NCBI RefSeq assembly: GCF_000518645.1
Contig: NZ_JADZ01000005.1
Span: 124,001 to 188,000 of the forward strand
Reading direction: 5' to 3'
DNA length: 64,000 nt
From: Curvibacter gracilis ATCC BAA-807
GTDB taxonomy: Bacteria; Pseudomonadota; Gammaproteobacteria; Burkholderiales; Burkholderiaceae_C
Of the stretch, positions 48,998-56,892 are shown piece by piece; the first letter of the stretch is position 1; every line of letters begins with the position of its first letter. Both the position numbers and the translations under genes were made by a program. The notes beneath the pieces were generated by a model. That model saw only the letters and a list, made by a program, of their open reading frames with translations. It did not search any database and was not told where the DNA came from.

Positions 48998-49350
48998 ACA
49001 GTCCCAGTACCCCGCGCCCCAGTGTTGTGCAGCTCGCCATCAAGGAGAAGGGCGCCTTGTATGCCGCCTACATCCCCTTGTTTGCCGAGGGGGGCATGTT
49101 CATCCCCACCGCGCGCGACTACCGACTGGGCGACGATGTGTACGTGTTGCTCTCCTTGCCGGACGACCCGCAGCGCTACCCGATTGCCGGCCGTGTGGCC
49201 TGGGTCACGCCGCCTCGCGCCGCGGGCAACCGCACCCAGGGCGTGGGCATCCAGTTTCCACGCGATGAAAAGTCCCGCCTGCTGAAGATCAAGATCGAGG
49301 AAATGCTGGGCAGCCACCTGGCCTCCGAGCGACCGACCCAGACCATCTGA
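48994..49350 (+). CDS. PilZ-domain protein
   Basis: A 118-aa protein consisting of one PilZ domain. The family's late strand region GRVAWVTPPRAAGNRTQGVGIQF is visible, but the RxxxR c-di-GMP-binding pair is not obvious at the N-terminus (SVVQLAIKEKGALYAAY), as in PilZ proteins of the type IV pilus that do not bind c-di-GMP. It lies between holB and tatD, the order common for pilZ in many proteobacteria, and could be the pilus assembly PilZ. Confidence 0.88.
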   Translation: MNSPSTPRPSVVQLAIKEKGALYAAYIPLFAEGGMFIPTARDYRLGDDVYVLLSLPDDPQRYPIAGRVAWVTPPRAAGNRTQGVGIQFPRDEKSRLLKIKIEEMLGSHLASERPTQTI

Positions 49351-49440
49351 AGCCTGCCGGCCCCTTGCCCGATGCGGGCCGGATCCGCGCCTGTTTTGAA
49401 CACTGCCCGCCCTGTTGCGGGCCTTGCCGTTGAGTTTTTC

Positions 49441-50256
49441 ATGTTTGTCGATTCCCACTGCCATCTGACCTTTCCTGAGCTGACGGCCGAGTTGCCCGCC
49501 ATCCGCCGTGCCATGGCCGAAGCCCAGGTCGACCGCGCGCTGTGCATCTGCACCACGCTCGAAGAGTTTGAATCCGTCCATGCGCTGGCCCTGCAGCATG
49601 ACAATTTCTGGTGCACCGTGGGTGTGCACCCCGACAACGAAGGTGTGCTCGAGCCCAGTCTGGACGACCTGCTGCAGCGGGCGGCACTGCCGCGGGTGGT
49701 GGGCATCGGCGAGACCGGGCTCGACTACTACCGCCTGGGCGAACGCACCGTGGCCGACATGGCCTGGCAGCGCGAGCGCTTTCGCACCCACATCCGGGCG
49801 GCACAGGCCTGCGCCAAGCCCCTGGTGATCCACACCCGCAGCGCCTCGGACGACACCCTGGCCTTGCTGCGCGAAATGGGCGAGGACGGGCGTGAAGGCG
49901 CGGCCGGCGGCGTGTTCCATTGCTTCACCGAAAGCCTGCAGGTGGCCCGGGCAGCGCTGGATCTGGGCTTTTACATCTCGTTTTCCGGCATCCTGACCTT
50001 CAAGAGTGCCAGCGACCTGCGCGAGGTGGCCGGTTTTGTGCCGCTGGATCGCATGCTGATCGAAACCGACAGCCCCTACCTGGCCCCGGTGCCTTACCGT
50101 GGCAAGACCAACAACCCCTCGTACGTGCCCCATGTGGCGGCCCAGATCGGGCAGCTGCGCGGCCTGAGTGCCGAGGCCGTGGGCGCACAGACCAGTGCCA
50201 ATTTCGAGCGCCTGTTCCGTGGCGTGATGAGCCCAGCCACCGGGAGCGCCGCATGA
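49441..50256 (+). CDS. TatD-family metal-dependent deoxyribonuclease
   Basis: A 271-aa TIM-barrel hydrolase. The metal ligands are in FVDSHCHLTF at the start, GIGETGLDYY (Glu), VIHTRSASDD (His), VFHCFTES and the late ETDSPYLAP (Asp). It is related to E. coli TatD and YcfH; the holB neighbourhood fits YcfH. Start at ATG 49441 gives the usual N-terminus; the frame upstream is open but without homology. Its stop overlaps the ankyrin gene start. Confidence 0.94.
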   Translation: MFVDSHCHLTFPELTAELPAIRRAMAEAQVDRALCICTTLEEFESVHALALQHDNFWCTVGVHPDNEGVLEPSLDDLLQRAALPRVVGIGETGLDYYRLGERTVADMAWQRERFRTHIRAAQACAKPLVIHTRSASDDTLALLREMGEDGREGAAGGVFHCFTESLQVARAALDLGFYISFSGILTFKSASDLREVAGFVPLDRMLIETDSPYLAPVPYRGKTNNPSYVPHVAAQIGQLRGLSAEAVGAQTSANFERLFRGVMSPATGSAA

Positions 50257-50936
50257 ACCTCCATCGTCGCCAATGCCTGCTCGCCCTGGGGGCCAGCGCC
50301 GGTTTGACCTTGCTGGGCCAGAGTGCCCATGCGGGCTCTTTCGAAGACTTTTTCACGGCCATCCGGCGCAATGACGCCAGCACGCTCCAGGCCCTGATAC
50401 GGCGGGGCTTCGACCCCAACACGGTGGACGAAACCGGCCAGCCCGGCCTGATGATGGCGGTGGACCTGCAATCGGTGCGTGCGGTCGAGGCCCTGTTGAG
50501 TGCGCCCAACATCCAGGCCGAGGTGCGCAACAAGAAAGGCGAGAGTGCGCTCATGCTGTGCGCCATCCGCGGCGATCTGACGGTGGCCAAGCTGCTGATC
50601 GAGCACGACGCCGACGTCAACAAGACCGGCTGGACACCGCTGCACTACGCGGCCTCCGGCACCTCGCCCAACCAGGTCGAGATGGTGCGCCTGCTGCTGG
50701 ACAACTCAGCCTACATCGATGCGGCCTCGCCCAATGGCAGCACGCCGCTGATGATGGCGGCCATGTACGGGCGCAGCGATGTGCTCAAGGTGCTGATCGA
50801 GGAGGGGGCCGATGCCTCGCTGCGCAATGAGAAGGGCCTCACGGCCATCGACTTTGCCCAGCAGGTGGGGCGCACCGCCAACGTCGAGGCGATTGCCTCG
50901 GCCCTGCGAGCCCGCCAGCCCAAGGGCACCTGGTGA
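50253..50936 (+). CDS. Exported ankyrin-repeat protein
   Basis: A 227-aa protein starting MNLHRRQCLLALGASAGLTL, a Tat-like or Sec signal (twin Arg at 5-6) with cleavage after AHA (about residue 28). Five ankyrin repeats follow, e.g. KGESALMLCAIRGDLTVAKL, GWTPLHYAASG, GSTPLMMAAMYGRSDVLK and EKGLTAIDFAQQVGRT. It is a periplasmic protein-binding scaffold with an unknown partner. Overlaps tatD and dinG by 4 bases each, so it is part of the same translation-coupled run. Confidence 0.88.
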   Translation: MNLHRRQCLLALGASAGLTLLGQSAHAGSFEDFFTAIRRNDASTLQALIRRGFDPNTVDETGQPGLMMAVDLQSVRAVEALLSAPNIQAEVRNKKGESALMLCAIRGDLTVAKLLIEHDADVNKTGWTPLHYAASGTSPNQVEMVRLLLDNSAYIDAASPNGSTPLMMAAMYGRSDVLKVLIEEGADASLRNEKGLTAIDFAQQVGRTANVEAIASALRARQPKGTW

Positions 50937-53071
50937 GCGCCGAGACGACCCAAGCCACAGCCCTGGCGGCGTTTGACCATGTGGTGGCAGCCTCATCCGG
51001 CTTCAGGGCCCGGGAGGGACAGCGTCACATGGCCGAACTGGTGGCCCAAACCTTCAGCACGCCCACACTGGGCAAGTGCGAGGACGAGCCTGAGCGCGCC
51101 TTTGCCGTGATCGAGGCCGGTACCGGCGTGGGCAAATCGATTGCCTATGCGGCCCCCGCCATTGCCGCGGCCCTGGCGCGCAAGACCCGCGTCATCATCT
51201 CGACCGCCACCGTGGCCTTGCAAGAGCAGTTGGTGCACAAAGACCTGCCCCTGCTCAGCCAGCTGATGCCCGAGCCCTTCACCCACGCCCTGGCCAAGGG
51301 CCGCGGGCGCTACGTCTGCAAATACAAGCTGATGCGCTGGGTGAACGGCGAGGGTGAGCCGGATCTGTTTGCCGACGAGCTGCCGGCGGGCACAGCCCCG
51401 AGCGCCTCGAGCAACGGGCGTGCGCCGACCGAGTACCAGCTTCATTTCTACCGCCAGATGGCCACCGAGTTGAAGGATCGCCGCTGGGATGGCGACCGTG
51501 ACACCCTGGCTGTGCCGCCCAGCCCCGAAATGTGGAGCCCGGTGGCCGCCGAGGCCAGCAGCTGCACCGCCAAGCATTGCCCCGACTACCAGGACTGCGT
51601 CTATTTCGACCAGCGCAAGGCCCTGGCCGCCTCGCAGGTGATCGTGGCCAACCACGACCTGCTGCTGGCCACGCTCAACGGCAACACGCTGCCCGATCTG
51701 TCGGACTGCCTGCTGGTGCTGGACGAAGGCCACCACCTGCCCGCCGTGGCCTTGAACCATTTCCAGGAAAGCACCGACCTGACACGGCTGCGCTGGGTGG
51801 AGCAACTGGCGCTGCGCGCCCGCAAGACGGCCGAGATGCTCGACCTGGATGCGGCGGCCGAACTGACAGGGCAGGGCAGTGCGCTCAAAGCCCACCTCAA
51901 TGAGGTGGCTCAGCAGGCCCTGGCCCTGTACCGCCCCAAGGGCCTGAGCGACGAGCCGGTGGAACTGCTGCCCATCGGGCCCTTGCCCGGCGTGCTGAGC
52001 AACCCGGTCAGCGAGGTGCTGACGATTTCGGGCGCCATGCTCAAACACCTGCAGGCCATCTCGGCCGCCCTGCGCACCCAGATGAAGGAGCGCCCCGAAG
52101 ACTCGCGCGAGCTGGCCACGCATTACGTCCAGCTGGGGGTGCTGGCCCCGCGCCTGGAGGCCGTGCAGGCCTGGGCCGCGCTGATGTTGCTGGAGACCGA
52201 GGTGCCCGCCGCGCGCTGGTTCACCTTTGGGCTGTATGGCGAATTCCTGTCGATCACCGCCTCGGCCAGCCCCATCCTGCCCGCCAGCGCCTTGCGCCAC
52301 AAACTGTGGGCCAAGGCGCGCGGCGTGGTGATCACCTCGGCCACCCTGACCAGTTGCGGCAGTTTTGACTTCTTCCTCAACGAAACCGGCCTGCGCGGGC
52401 TGGACAACGTCAGCACCCGGGTGGTCAGCAGCCCCTTCGACTTTGCCCGACAGGGGCATTTTGTGGCGGTGGACACCCCAGCCGACCCCAAGCGGGCTGG
52501 CGAGTACAACCAGGCCATGTGCAAGGAGTTGATGGCCGACCTGGCCCAGGTGCAGGCCGGCGCGCTGGTGCTGTTCACCTCGCGCGACCAGATGCGCACC
52601 GCCGTGGACAGCCTGACCGGCAGCCTGCGCAGCCGGGTGCTGGTGCAAAACGACCTGCCGCGCCAGACCTTGTTGCAGCGCCACCGCGAAAAGGTGGAGC
52701 GCGGTGACGCCTCCATCATCTTCGGCATGCAGTCCTTCGGCGAAGGGCTGGATCTGCCGGGGCGGCTGTGCGAGAGCGTGTTCATCTGCAAGCTGCCCTT
52801 TGCACCGCCCTCGGATCCGGTGAGCTCGGCACGCTCCCAGTGGTTGCGCTCCAAGGGGCGCGACCCCTTCATGGAGCTGGTGGTGCCTGCCGTGAGCATC
52901 CGCCTGGCCCAGTGGGTGGGCCGGGCCATCCGCAGCGAAACCGACGAGGCTCATGTGTATTGCTACGACCGGCGCCTGATCAGCACCAGCTTTGGCCAGC
53001 GCCTGCTGGCGGGGCTTCCGCCGTTCAAGCGGCAAAAGCGCAACAGCCAGGGGCAGGTTTTCGATCTTTGA
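50933..53071 (+). CDS. dinG: ATP-dependent DNA helicase DinG
   Basis: A 712-aa superfamily-2 (XPD-like) helicase. Walker A IEAGTGVGKSIAYAAPA is at about 62, the DEGHH box at LVLDEGHHLP, and motif VI at QWVGRAIRSETD. The Fe-S cluster cysteines are C in GRYVCKYK and the SSCTAKHCPDYQDC cluster. It unwinds 5'-3' and removes R-loops or replication blocks. The start is GTG 50933, overlapping the ankyrin stop. Confidence 0.94.
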   Translation: MSAETTQATALAAFDHVVAASSGFRAREGQRHMAELVAQTFSTPTLGKCEDEPERAFAVIEAGTGVGKSIAYAAPAIAAALARKTRVIISTATVALQEQLVHKDLPLLSQLMPEPFTHALAKGRGRYVCKYKLMRWVNGEGEPDLFADELPAGTAPSASSNGRAPTEYQLHFYRQMATELKDRRWDGDRDTLAVPPSPEMWSPVAAEASSCTAKHCPDYQDCVYFDQRKALAASQVIVANHDLLLATLNGNTLPDLSDCLLVLDEGHHLPAVALNHFQESTDLTRLRWVEQLALRARKTAEMLDLDAAAELTGQGSALKAHLNEVAQQALALYRPKGLSDEPVELLPIGPLPGVLSNPVSEVLTISGAMLKHLQAISAALRTQMKERPEDSRELATHYVQLGVLAPRLEAVQAWAALMLLETEVPAARWFTFGLYGEFLSITASASPILPASALRHKLWAKARGVVITSATLTSCGSFDFFLNETGLRGLDNVSTRVVSSPFDFARQGHFVAVDTPADPKRAGEYNQAMCKELMADLAQVQAGALVLFTSRDQMRTAVDSLTGSLRSRVLVQNDLPRQTLLQRHREKVERGDASIIFGMQSFGEGLDLPGRLCESVFICKLPFAPPSDPVSSARSQWLRSKGRDPFMELVVPAVSIRLAQWVGRAIRSETDEAHVYCYDRRLISTSFGQRLLAGLPPFKRQKRNSQGQVFDL

Positions 53072-53101
53072 GGCGAGCCAGGCGAGGGGAGGGCAGGGGG
53101 C

Positions 53102-55453
53102 TCAGACCGGCAGAGCCGTGACGCGTTCCGCCAACTGCCGCTCGAAGGCCTCGATCGGCACCGGCCGCCCGAACAGGTAACCCTGGTAGGCCATGCAACC
53201 CGACTGGCGCAGAAACTCGAACTGGGCAGGGGTTTCCACTCCCTCGGCAATCACTTCCAGGCCCAGGTTGCGGCCCATCGCGATGATGGTCTTGATCAGC
53301 GTGGCGTCGTCGGTGTTGCCCGGCAGGTCGGAGATGAAGCTGCGGTCGATCTTGAGTTCATCGAGCGGAAAGTGCTTGAGCATCGACAAAGAGGAGTAGC
53401 CGGTGCCGAAGTCGTCGATCGACAGCGACAGCCCCATGGCGTGCAGGGCCTGCAGTTTGGCGATCAGTTCATCGCTTCTGCGCAGCATCAGGCCTTCGGT
53501 CAACTCCAGCCGCAACAACGCGGGGGGGCAGCCTGTGGTGTCGAGGCAGCGCGCCACCGACTCGATGAAGTCGCTCTTCTCGACCTGGCGCGCACTGACG
53601 TTGATCGACAGCCGCAGCGCCTGCATGCCGGGCTGGGATTGCCAGGTGCGCAACTGACGGCATGCGGTCAACATGACCCATTCACCGATCTCGCAGATCA
53701 GGCTCGACTCCTCGGCGATCGGGATGAAGTCGGCCGGAGACACCCAGCCCCGGCAGGGATGGCGCCAGCGCAGCAGCAATTCGGCGCCCAGCACCTCGCC
53801 CTGCCCATCCACCTGAAGCTGGTAATACGCCACCAGCGCCGATTGAGCGATGGCGTGGCGCAGGTCGGCCTCCAGATTGGCCCGGGCCTCGAGTTGGGGT
53901 TGCAGCGTCTGGTCGTAGAAGCAGACGGTGTTGCGCCCCGCCTGCTTGGCCTGGTACATGGCCATGTCGGCCCGTTTCAGGACCTCATTGACGCCCAGAT
54001 CATGGGCATGGAACAGGCAGACCCCCAGGCTGGGCGAGGTCTGGTAGTCGTAGCCTGAGATGTCAAAGGGCTTGTTCAGCTCAGCGATGATCTTGTTCGA
54101 CACCTGGCGGCAGGCCAGCACTGCGGCCTCTGGGCTGTCGCCCAGGCCCTGCAGAACCACCACGAACTCATCGCCGCCAAAGCGCGACACGGTGTCGTGG
54201 CTGCGCACCATCTCGCGCAGGCGGGTACCCACCAGTTTGAGCAGCAAATCCCCCGCCGAATGCCCCTTCATGTCGTTGAGGGTCTTGAAGCGATCCAGGT
54301 CCAGAAACACCACCGCACCGTGGTCCTGTTGGCGACTGCTCAGGGCAAAGGCCTGTTCGATCCGGTCGAGCAGCAGGCGCCGATTGGGCAGGCCGGTGAG
54401 CATGTCGTAATAGGCCAATTGGTGCACGGCCTCGAGGTTCTTCTGGGCCTCGGTCTTGTCGACCACCAGCGCGGCGGCGGCAATGATGCGGCCGTCAATG
54501 TCTTTCAGCGGCGTGGCGTACCAGTCGCAGATGATGATCTGGCCATCCTTGCGCAGGTTTTCACTCTGGTTGTTCTGCGCCATGCCGTCCATGAACAGAT
54601 GACGCATCACCAACGCCGAGCGTTCACGCTCCCACGGGGGCATCACAAGCGAGAGTGATTGCCCCAGCATCTCTTGGGCGCTGTAGCCGAACATGGCCTC
54701 GGCAGCCGCATTCCAGACCGTGACCCGGAAGAAGGTGTCGCATTCCACCACCCCCATGGGCGTTTGCTGGATGTGCAGGGCCTGGCGTTCGGCCATCTCG
54801 TGAACCGCCTGGGACCGTTGGTTGGCCAGGATCCGCAAGCTGATGTTTTCACGCAGGTGGTGCGACATCGAGGCACTTGAGAGGCTGATGTAGCCCATGA
54901 ACAAGGCCAGCATCAGCGCGAGCGAAATCGAGAACGAACTGCCGTGGGCCAAAAAGCCTGGCAGTGCCAACAAGTAGATACCAGCGCAAAACAGGCGCCC
55001 ACAAGGCGGGTCGATCAGGTAGGCCATGATGCCGCCGCTGGAAACCCCGACCAGGATCACCACCAGAAACGCCTGGCTCACCGTGTCTCCACCCGGGTAG
55101 AACAGCCACCCAGACAAGCCCCAGACGGCACCGCAAGCCGCAGTGGACACGCGGTACGCAAGCAACCAGTTTGCGCCACCGGCCTCGGCAGCCAGGCGGC
55201 TCCGGAAACTGCGTGCGAGCAGTTCACGCGCGCCATAACTCAGCACGGCCAAACCAGCCCAGGCCCACCACGGGGCCAGCAGCGCATATTGATGTTGAAG
55301 CGTCAGGATCGTCGTCGCCACCAGCAAGGCCACCAAGGTGCTGCGCCGCGTCGAGCCATACACCAGGGTCAACACCTCTTCATTCAGCAGGCGGGTTTCC
55401 TGCTGGGTGAGGGTGGATGCCCCTTCGGGGCGCGCGGGCGTCTGGAGGTTCAC
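53102..55453 (-). CDS. Membrane GGDEF-EAL protein with PAS domain
   Basis: A 783-aa c-di-GMP enzyme. Residues about 40-205 hold six transmembrane helices (MASE-like). A PAS domain follows (about 230-350, VVECDTFFRVTVWNAAAEAMFG). GGDEF at about 415 reads FGGDEF with the inhibitory I-site RSHD five residues before it, so the cyclase half looks complete. The EAL domain starts GAELLLRW (ELL in place of EAL) and keeps NVSARQ, LELTEG, DDFGTGYSS, ELKIDRSF, AEGVET and a QGYLFGRP end. Both synthesis and hydrolysis of c-di-GMP are possible. Convergent with dinG. Confidence 0.93.
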   Translation of the reverse strand: MNLQTPARPEGASTLTQQETRLLNEEVLTLVYGSTRRSTLVALLVATTILTLQHQYALLAPWWAWAGLAVLSYGARELLARSFRSRLAAEAGGANWLLAYRVSTAACGAVWGLSGWLFYPGGDTVSQAFLVVILVGVSSGGIMAYLIDPPCGRLFCAGIYLLALPGFLAHGSSFSISLALMLALFMGYISLSSASMSHHLRENISLRILANQRSQAVHEMAERQALHIQQTPMGVVECDTFFRVTVWNAAAEAMFGYSAQEMLGQSLSLVMPPWERERSALVMRHLFMDGMAQNNQSENLRKDGQIIICDWYATPLKDIDGRIIAAAALVVDKTEAQKNLEAVHQLAYYDMLTGLPNRRLLLDRIEQAFALSSRQQDHGAVVFLDLDRFKTLNDMKGHSAGDLLLKLVGTRLREMVRSHDTVSRFGGDEFVVVLQGLGDSPEAAVLACRQVSNKIIAELNKPFDISGYDYQTSPSLGVCLFHAHDLGVNEVLKRADMAMYQAKQAGRNTVCFYDQTLQPQLEARANLEADLRHAIAQSALVAYYQLQVDGQGEVLGAELLLRWRHPCRGWVSPADFIPIAEESSLICEIGEWVMLTACRQLRTWQSQPGMQALRLSINVSARQVEKSDFIESVARCLDTTGCPPALLRLELTEGLMLRRSDELIAKLQALHAMGLSLSIDDFGTGYSSLSMLKHFPLDELKIDRSFISDLPGNTDDATLIKTIIAMGRNLGLEVIAEGVETPAQFEFLRQSGCMAYQGYLFGRPVPIEAFERQLAERVTALPV

Positions 55454-55543
55454 AGGGCGCGTTCCTCTTCAGAGCAAGCAAGCTTGCCCCCCGTTACCGC
55501 AATCGCTGGACCGAGCCTGATCGGCATGAGGTTACCAATTTGT

Positions 55544-55559
55544 ATCAATGTAGATTGAT
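55544..55559. promoter_or_regulatory. Inverted repeat upstream of the GGDEF-EAL gene
   Basis: ATCAA-TGTAGA-TTGAT (5-6-5 arms) lies 91 bases upstream of the GGDEF-EAL start, in A+T-rich sequence. It could be an operator for that gene. Confidence 0.27.
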
Positions 55560-55726
55560 CATAAATGACACTTTAAAAAACAGCCATGCGATGGGCTGCT
55601 GTGTCGCGCAATAAGTCCGATTTCGAAGGTCACGCCACACGGTACAGGTCGGGGAGCATCGATCTAGCGCTTTGAAGCCCTCCTTGTGTGACGTGGCGGC
55701 AGCAAACGACGGTATCACGCAATAAC

Positions 55727-55764
55727 GTATGTATTCATACATACAACATGCGATCATGTATGTT
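55727..55764. promoter_or_regulatory. AcrR-like operator cluster
   Basis: GTATGTAT-TC-ATACATAC is a perfect 8-2-8 inverted repeat (55727-55744). TACATACA (55738-55745) is also followed 11 bases later by TGTATGTT, the half-sites of AcrR/TtgR-type TetR operators (which use an 8-bp spacer in E. coli). No TetR gene or efflux pump is in the window. Confidence 0.42.
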
Positions 55765-55780
55765 TTATTTTATAGATCGC

Positions 55781-55797
55781 GATAAGCATCACTTATC
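55781..55797. promoter_or_regulatory. GATAAG-N5-CTTATC inverted repeat
   Basis: A perfect 6-5-6 inverted repeat directly after the preceding operator-like cluster. Confidence 0.35.
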
Positions 55798-56180
55798 AAT
55801 GGTATTTTGCCGCTGACGCCCAGAGGATCGAATGCAGTGGTGAGCACCACCCAAATGGGCTCGAAAGCCAGCGTTTCGGCGTCTGGTGAAGAGGCAAATG
55901 CGTTCCCAAGAACAAAGGCCAAACACTCGCAAGTGCGAAGATCCATACAGGATCCGACAAGCCTGCCGCACGGGCATTGCACTGCACGGCAGGGGTTGAT
56001 GGGGTCAGTTTGTTGCGATCCCAGCTTGGAACAGCAGGCCTCATCCCAGGCGGCAGGCGAATGACCGACCCACCTCGGATGCTCGGCCAGCCTCCACCGT
56101 TACCCCAAGAAGGGGCACTCCCAGCGCTTGGGAACCGAGCTTCTGTTGGCCTCAGCGAATTTCCACGATGCACGCGAGCC

Positions 56181-56195
56181 GCAGAAATGGCGGCA
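56181..56195 (+). repeat. 15-bp direct repeat, copy 1
   Basis: GCAGAAATGGCGGCA; the second exact copy is at 56394-56408, 213 bp further on. It lies in the gene-free region. Confidence 0.7.
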
Positions 56196-56393
56196 AGGAA
56201 TCACAGCACTGAGATCGCACCGAAGCAGGAGAGCGTGCATGGTGTCAGCTCAGCCCACCAGCTTGTTCGCCCACCGCCGATCACACAACGCCCTGGATGA
56301 ACAGGCACCTGGCGGCACCGCCAACTGTTGGCTGTTTGCCGGCCAAAGGATCTGCAGTGCCCGATCCGCGGCAGCAGGCCCGTTAGTCCAGAG

Positions 56394-56408
56394 GCAGAAA
56401 TGGCGGCA
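56394..56408 (+). repeat. 15-bp direct repeat, copy 2
   Basis: Exact copy of the 15-mer at 56181; followed immediately by a stable hairpin. Confidence 0.7.
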
Positions 56409-56409
56409 G

Positions 56410-56427
56410 GGCCCAAACGCTTGGGCC
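56410..56427. other. Hairpin after repeat copy 2
   Basis: A perfect 7-bp stem GGCCCAA / TTGGGCC with an ACGC loop. No T-run follows, so it is not an obvious terminator; it could be part of a small RNA. Confidence 0.45.
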
Positions 56428-56524
56428 AAGGGCCATCTGCGGGAGCGGGCGCAAATCCAAGAAGAATGCGGACCGGGCAGGCCTGCCAGTCGATCTCCTT
56501 GGATTGCAATGAGATTTGACATAA

Positions 56525-56537
56525 TATACATTGTATA
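56525..56537. promoter_or_regulatory. TATAC-ATT-GTATA inverted repeat beside a TTGACA box
   Basis: TTGACA (56516-56521) is a perfect -35, but the only -10-like TATAAA begins 12 bp later, too close. The 13-bp inverted repeat TATACATTGTATA overlaps this stretch and resembles GntR-type operators. Confidence 0.3.
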
Positions 56538-56702
56538 AAGCAACTGCATTCAGTTCAGAAGCCGGAACCACTCAACCCTGGGCCTTTTCAACGCTTCACG
56601 CCCCCAAGCAGCCCCGACGCACAGCGCATCAGACAAGCAGGTCTGAACAGCCTTGCATGGCCCGATGGCAGTTCGTTTCAAATCCTGAAGCACCCACAGT
56701 CC

Positions 56703-56718
56703 TAGGGTTAACCCTAGA
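56703..56718. promoter_or_regulatory. Perfect 16-bp palindrome upstream of the MFS gene
   Basis: CTAGGGTTAACCCTAG reads the same on both strands and lies 174 bp before the MFS start. A symmetric site of this length is probably an operator; the binding protein is unknown. Confidence 0.5.
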
Positions 56719-56892
56719 ATACGCCGCTTGGGCTGTGCAAGGCGGCCCATTCTGTTCCAAGCGCAGGTCGCCATCGTGGTCTGCGTGCGTGTGGCCATCC
56801 ACCCCAGGCCCCTGAACAGCTGAGACTCTGCCACACGACCTGCGGCCTTCACAACGCATTGTTGCCGCACTGGCAACCCATTCGAGCTTTTC

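Larger units (their letters stand above)
55454..56892. other. 1.4-kb region with no recognisable gene
   Basis: None of the short open frames (up to about 136 codons) resembles a known protein or has good start signals, and they overlap one another. It is richer in A+T than the rest, above all at 55540-55800 and 56510-56545, and holds several inverted repeats and one duplicated 15-mer. It may be the remains of deleted genes with their operators, or contain a small RNA. Confidence 0.7.

Noticed and set aside
55770-56173. Overlapping 70- and 125-codon minus-strand frames in the gene-free region
   Set aside because: They overlap each other in different frames and start in A+T-rich operator-like DNA; no family recognised.
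56128-56538. 136-codon frame in the gene-free region
   Set aside because: No ribosome site, no similarity I can recognise, and it contains the duplicated 15-mer twice in frame, giving a repeated QKWRQG that looks accidental.
56510-56545. Insertion-sequence end or attachment site at the A+T-rich edge
   Set aside because: No transposase or integrase fragment, no tRNA, and no matching direct repeat at the other side was seen.
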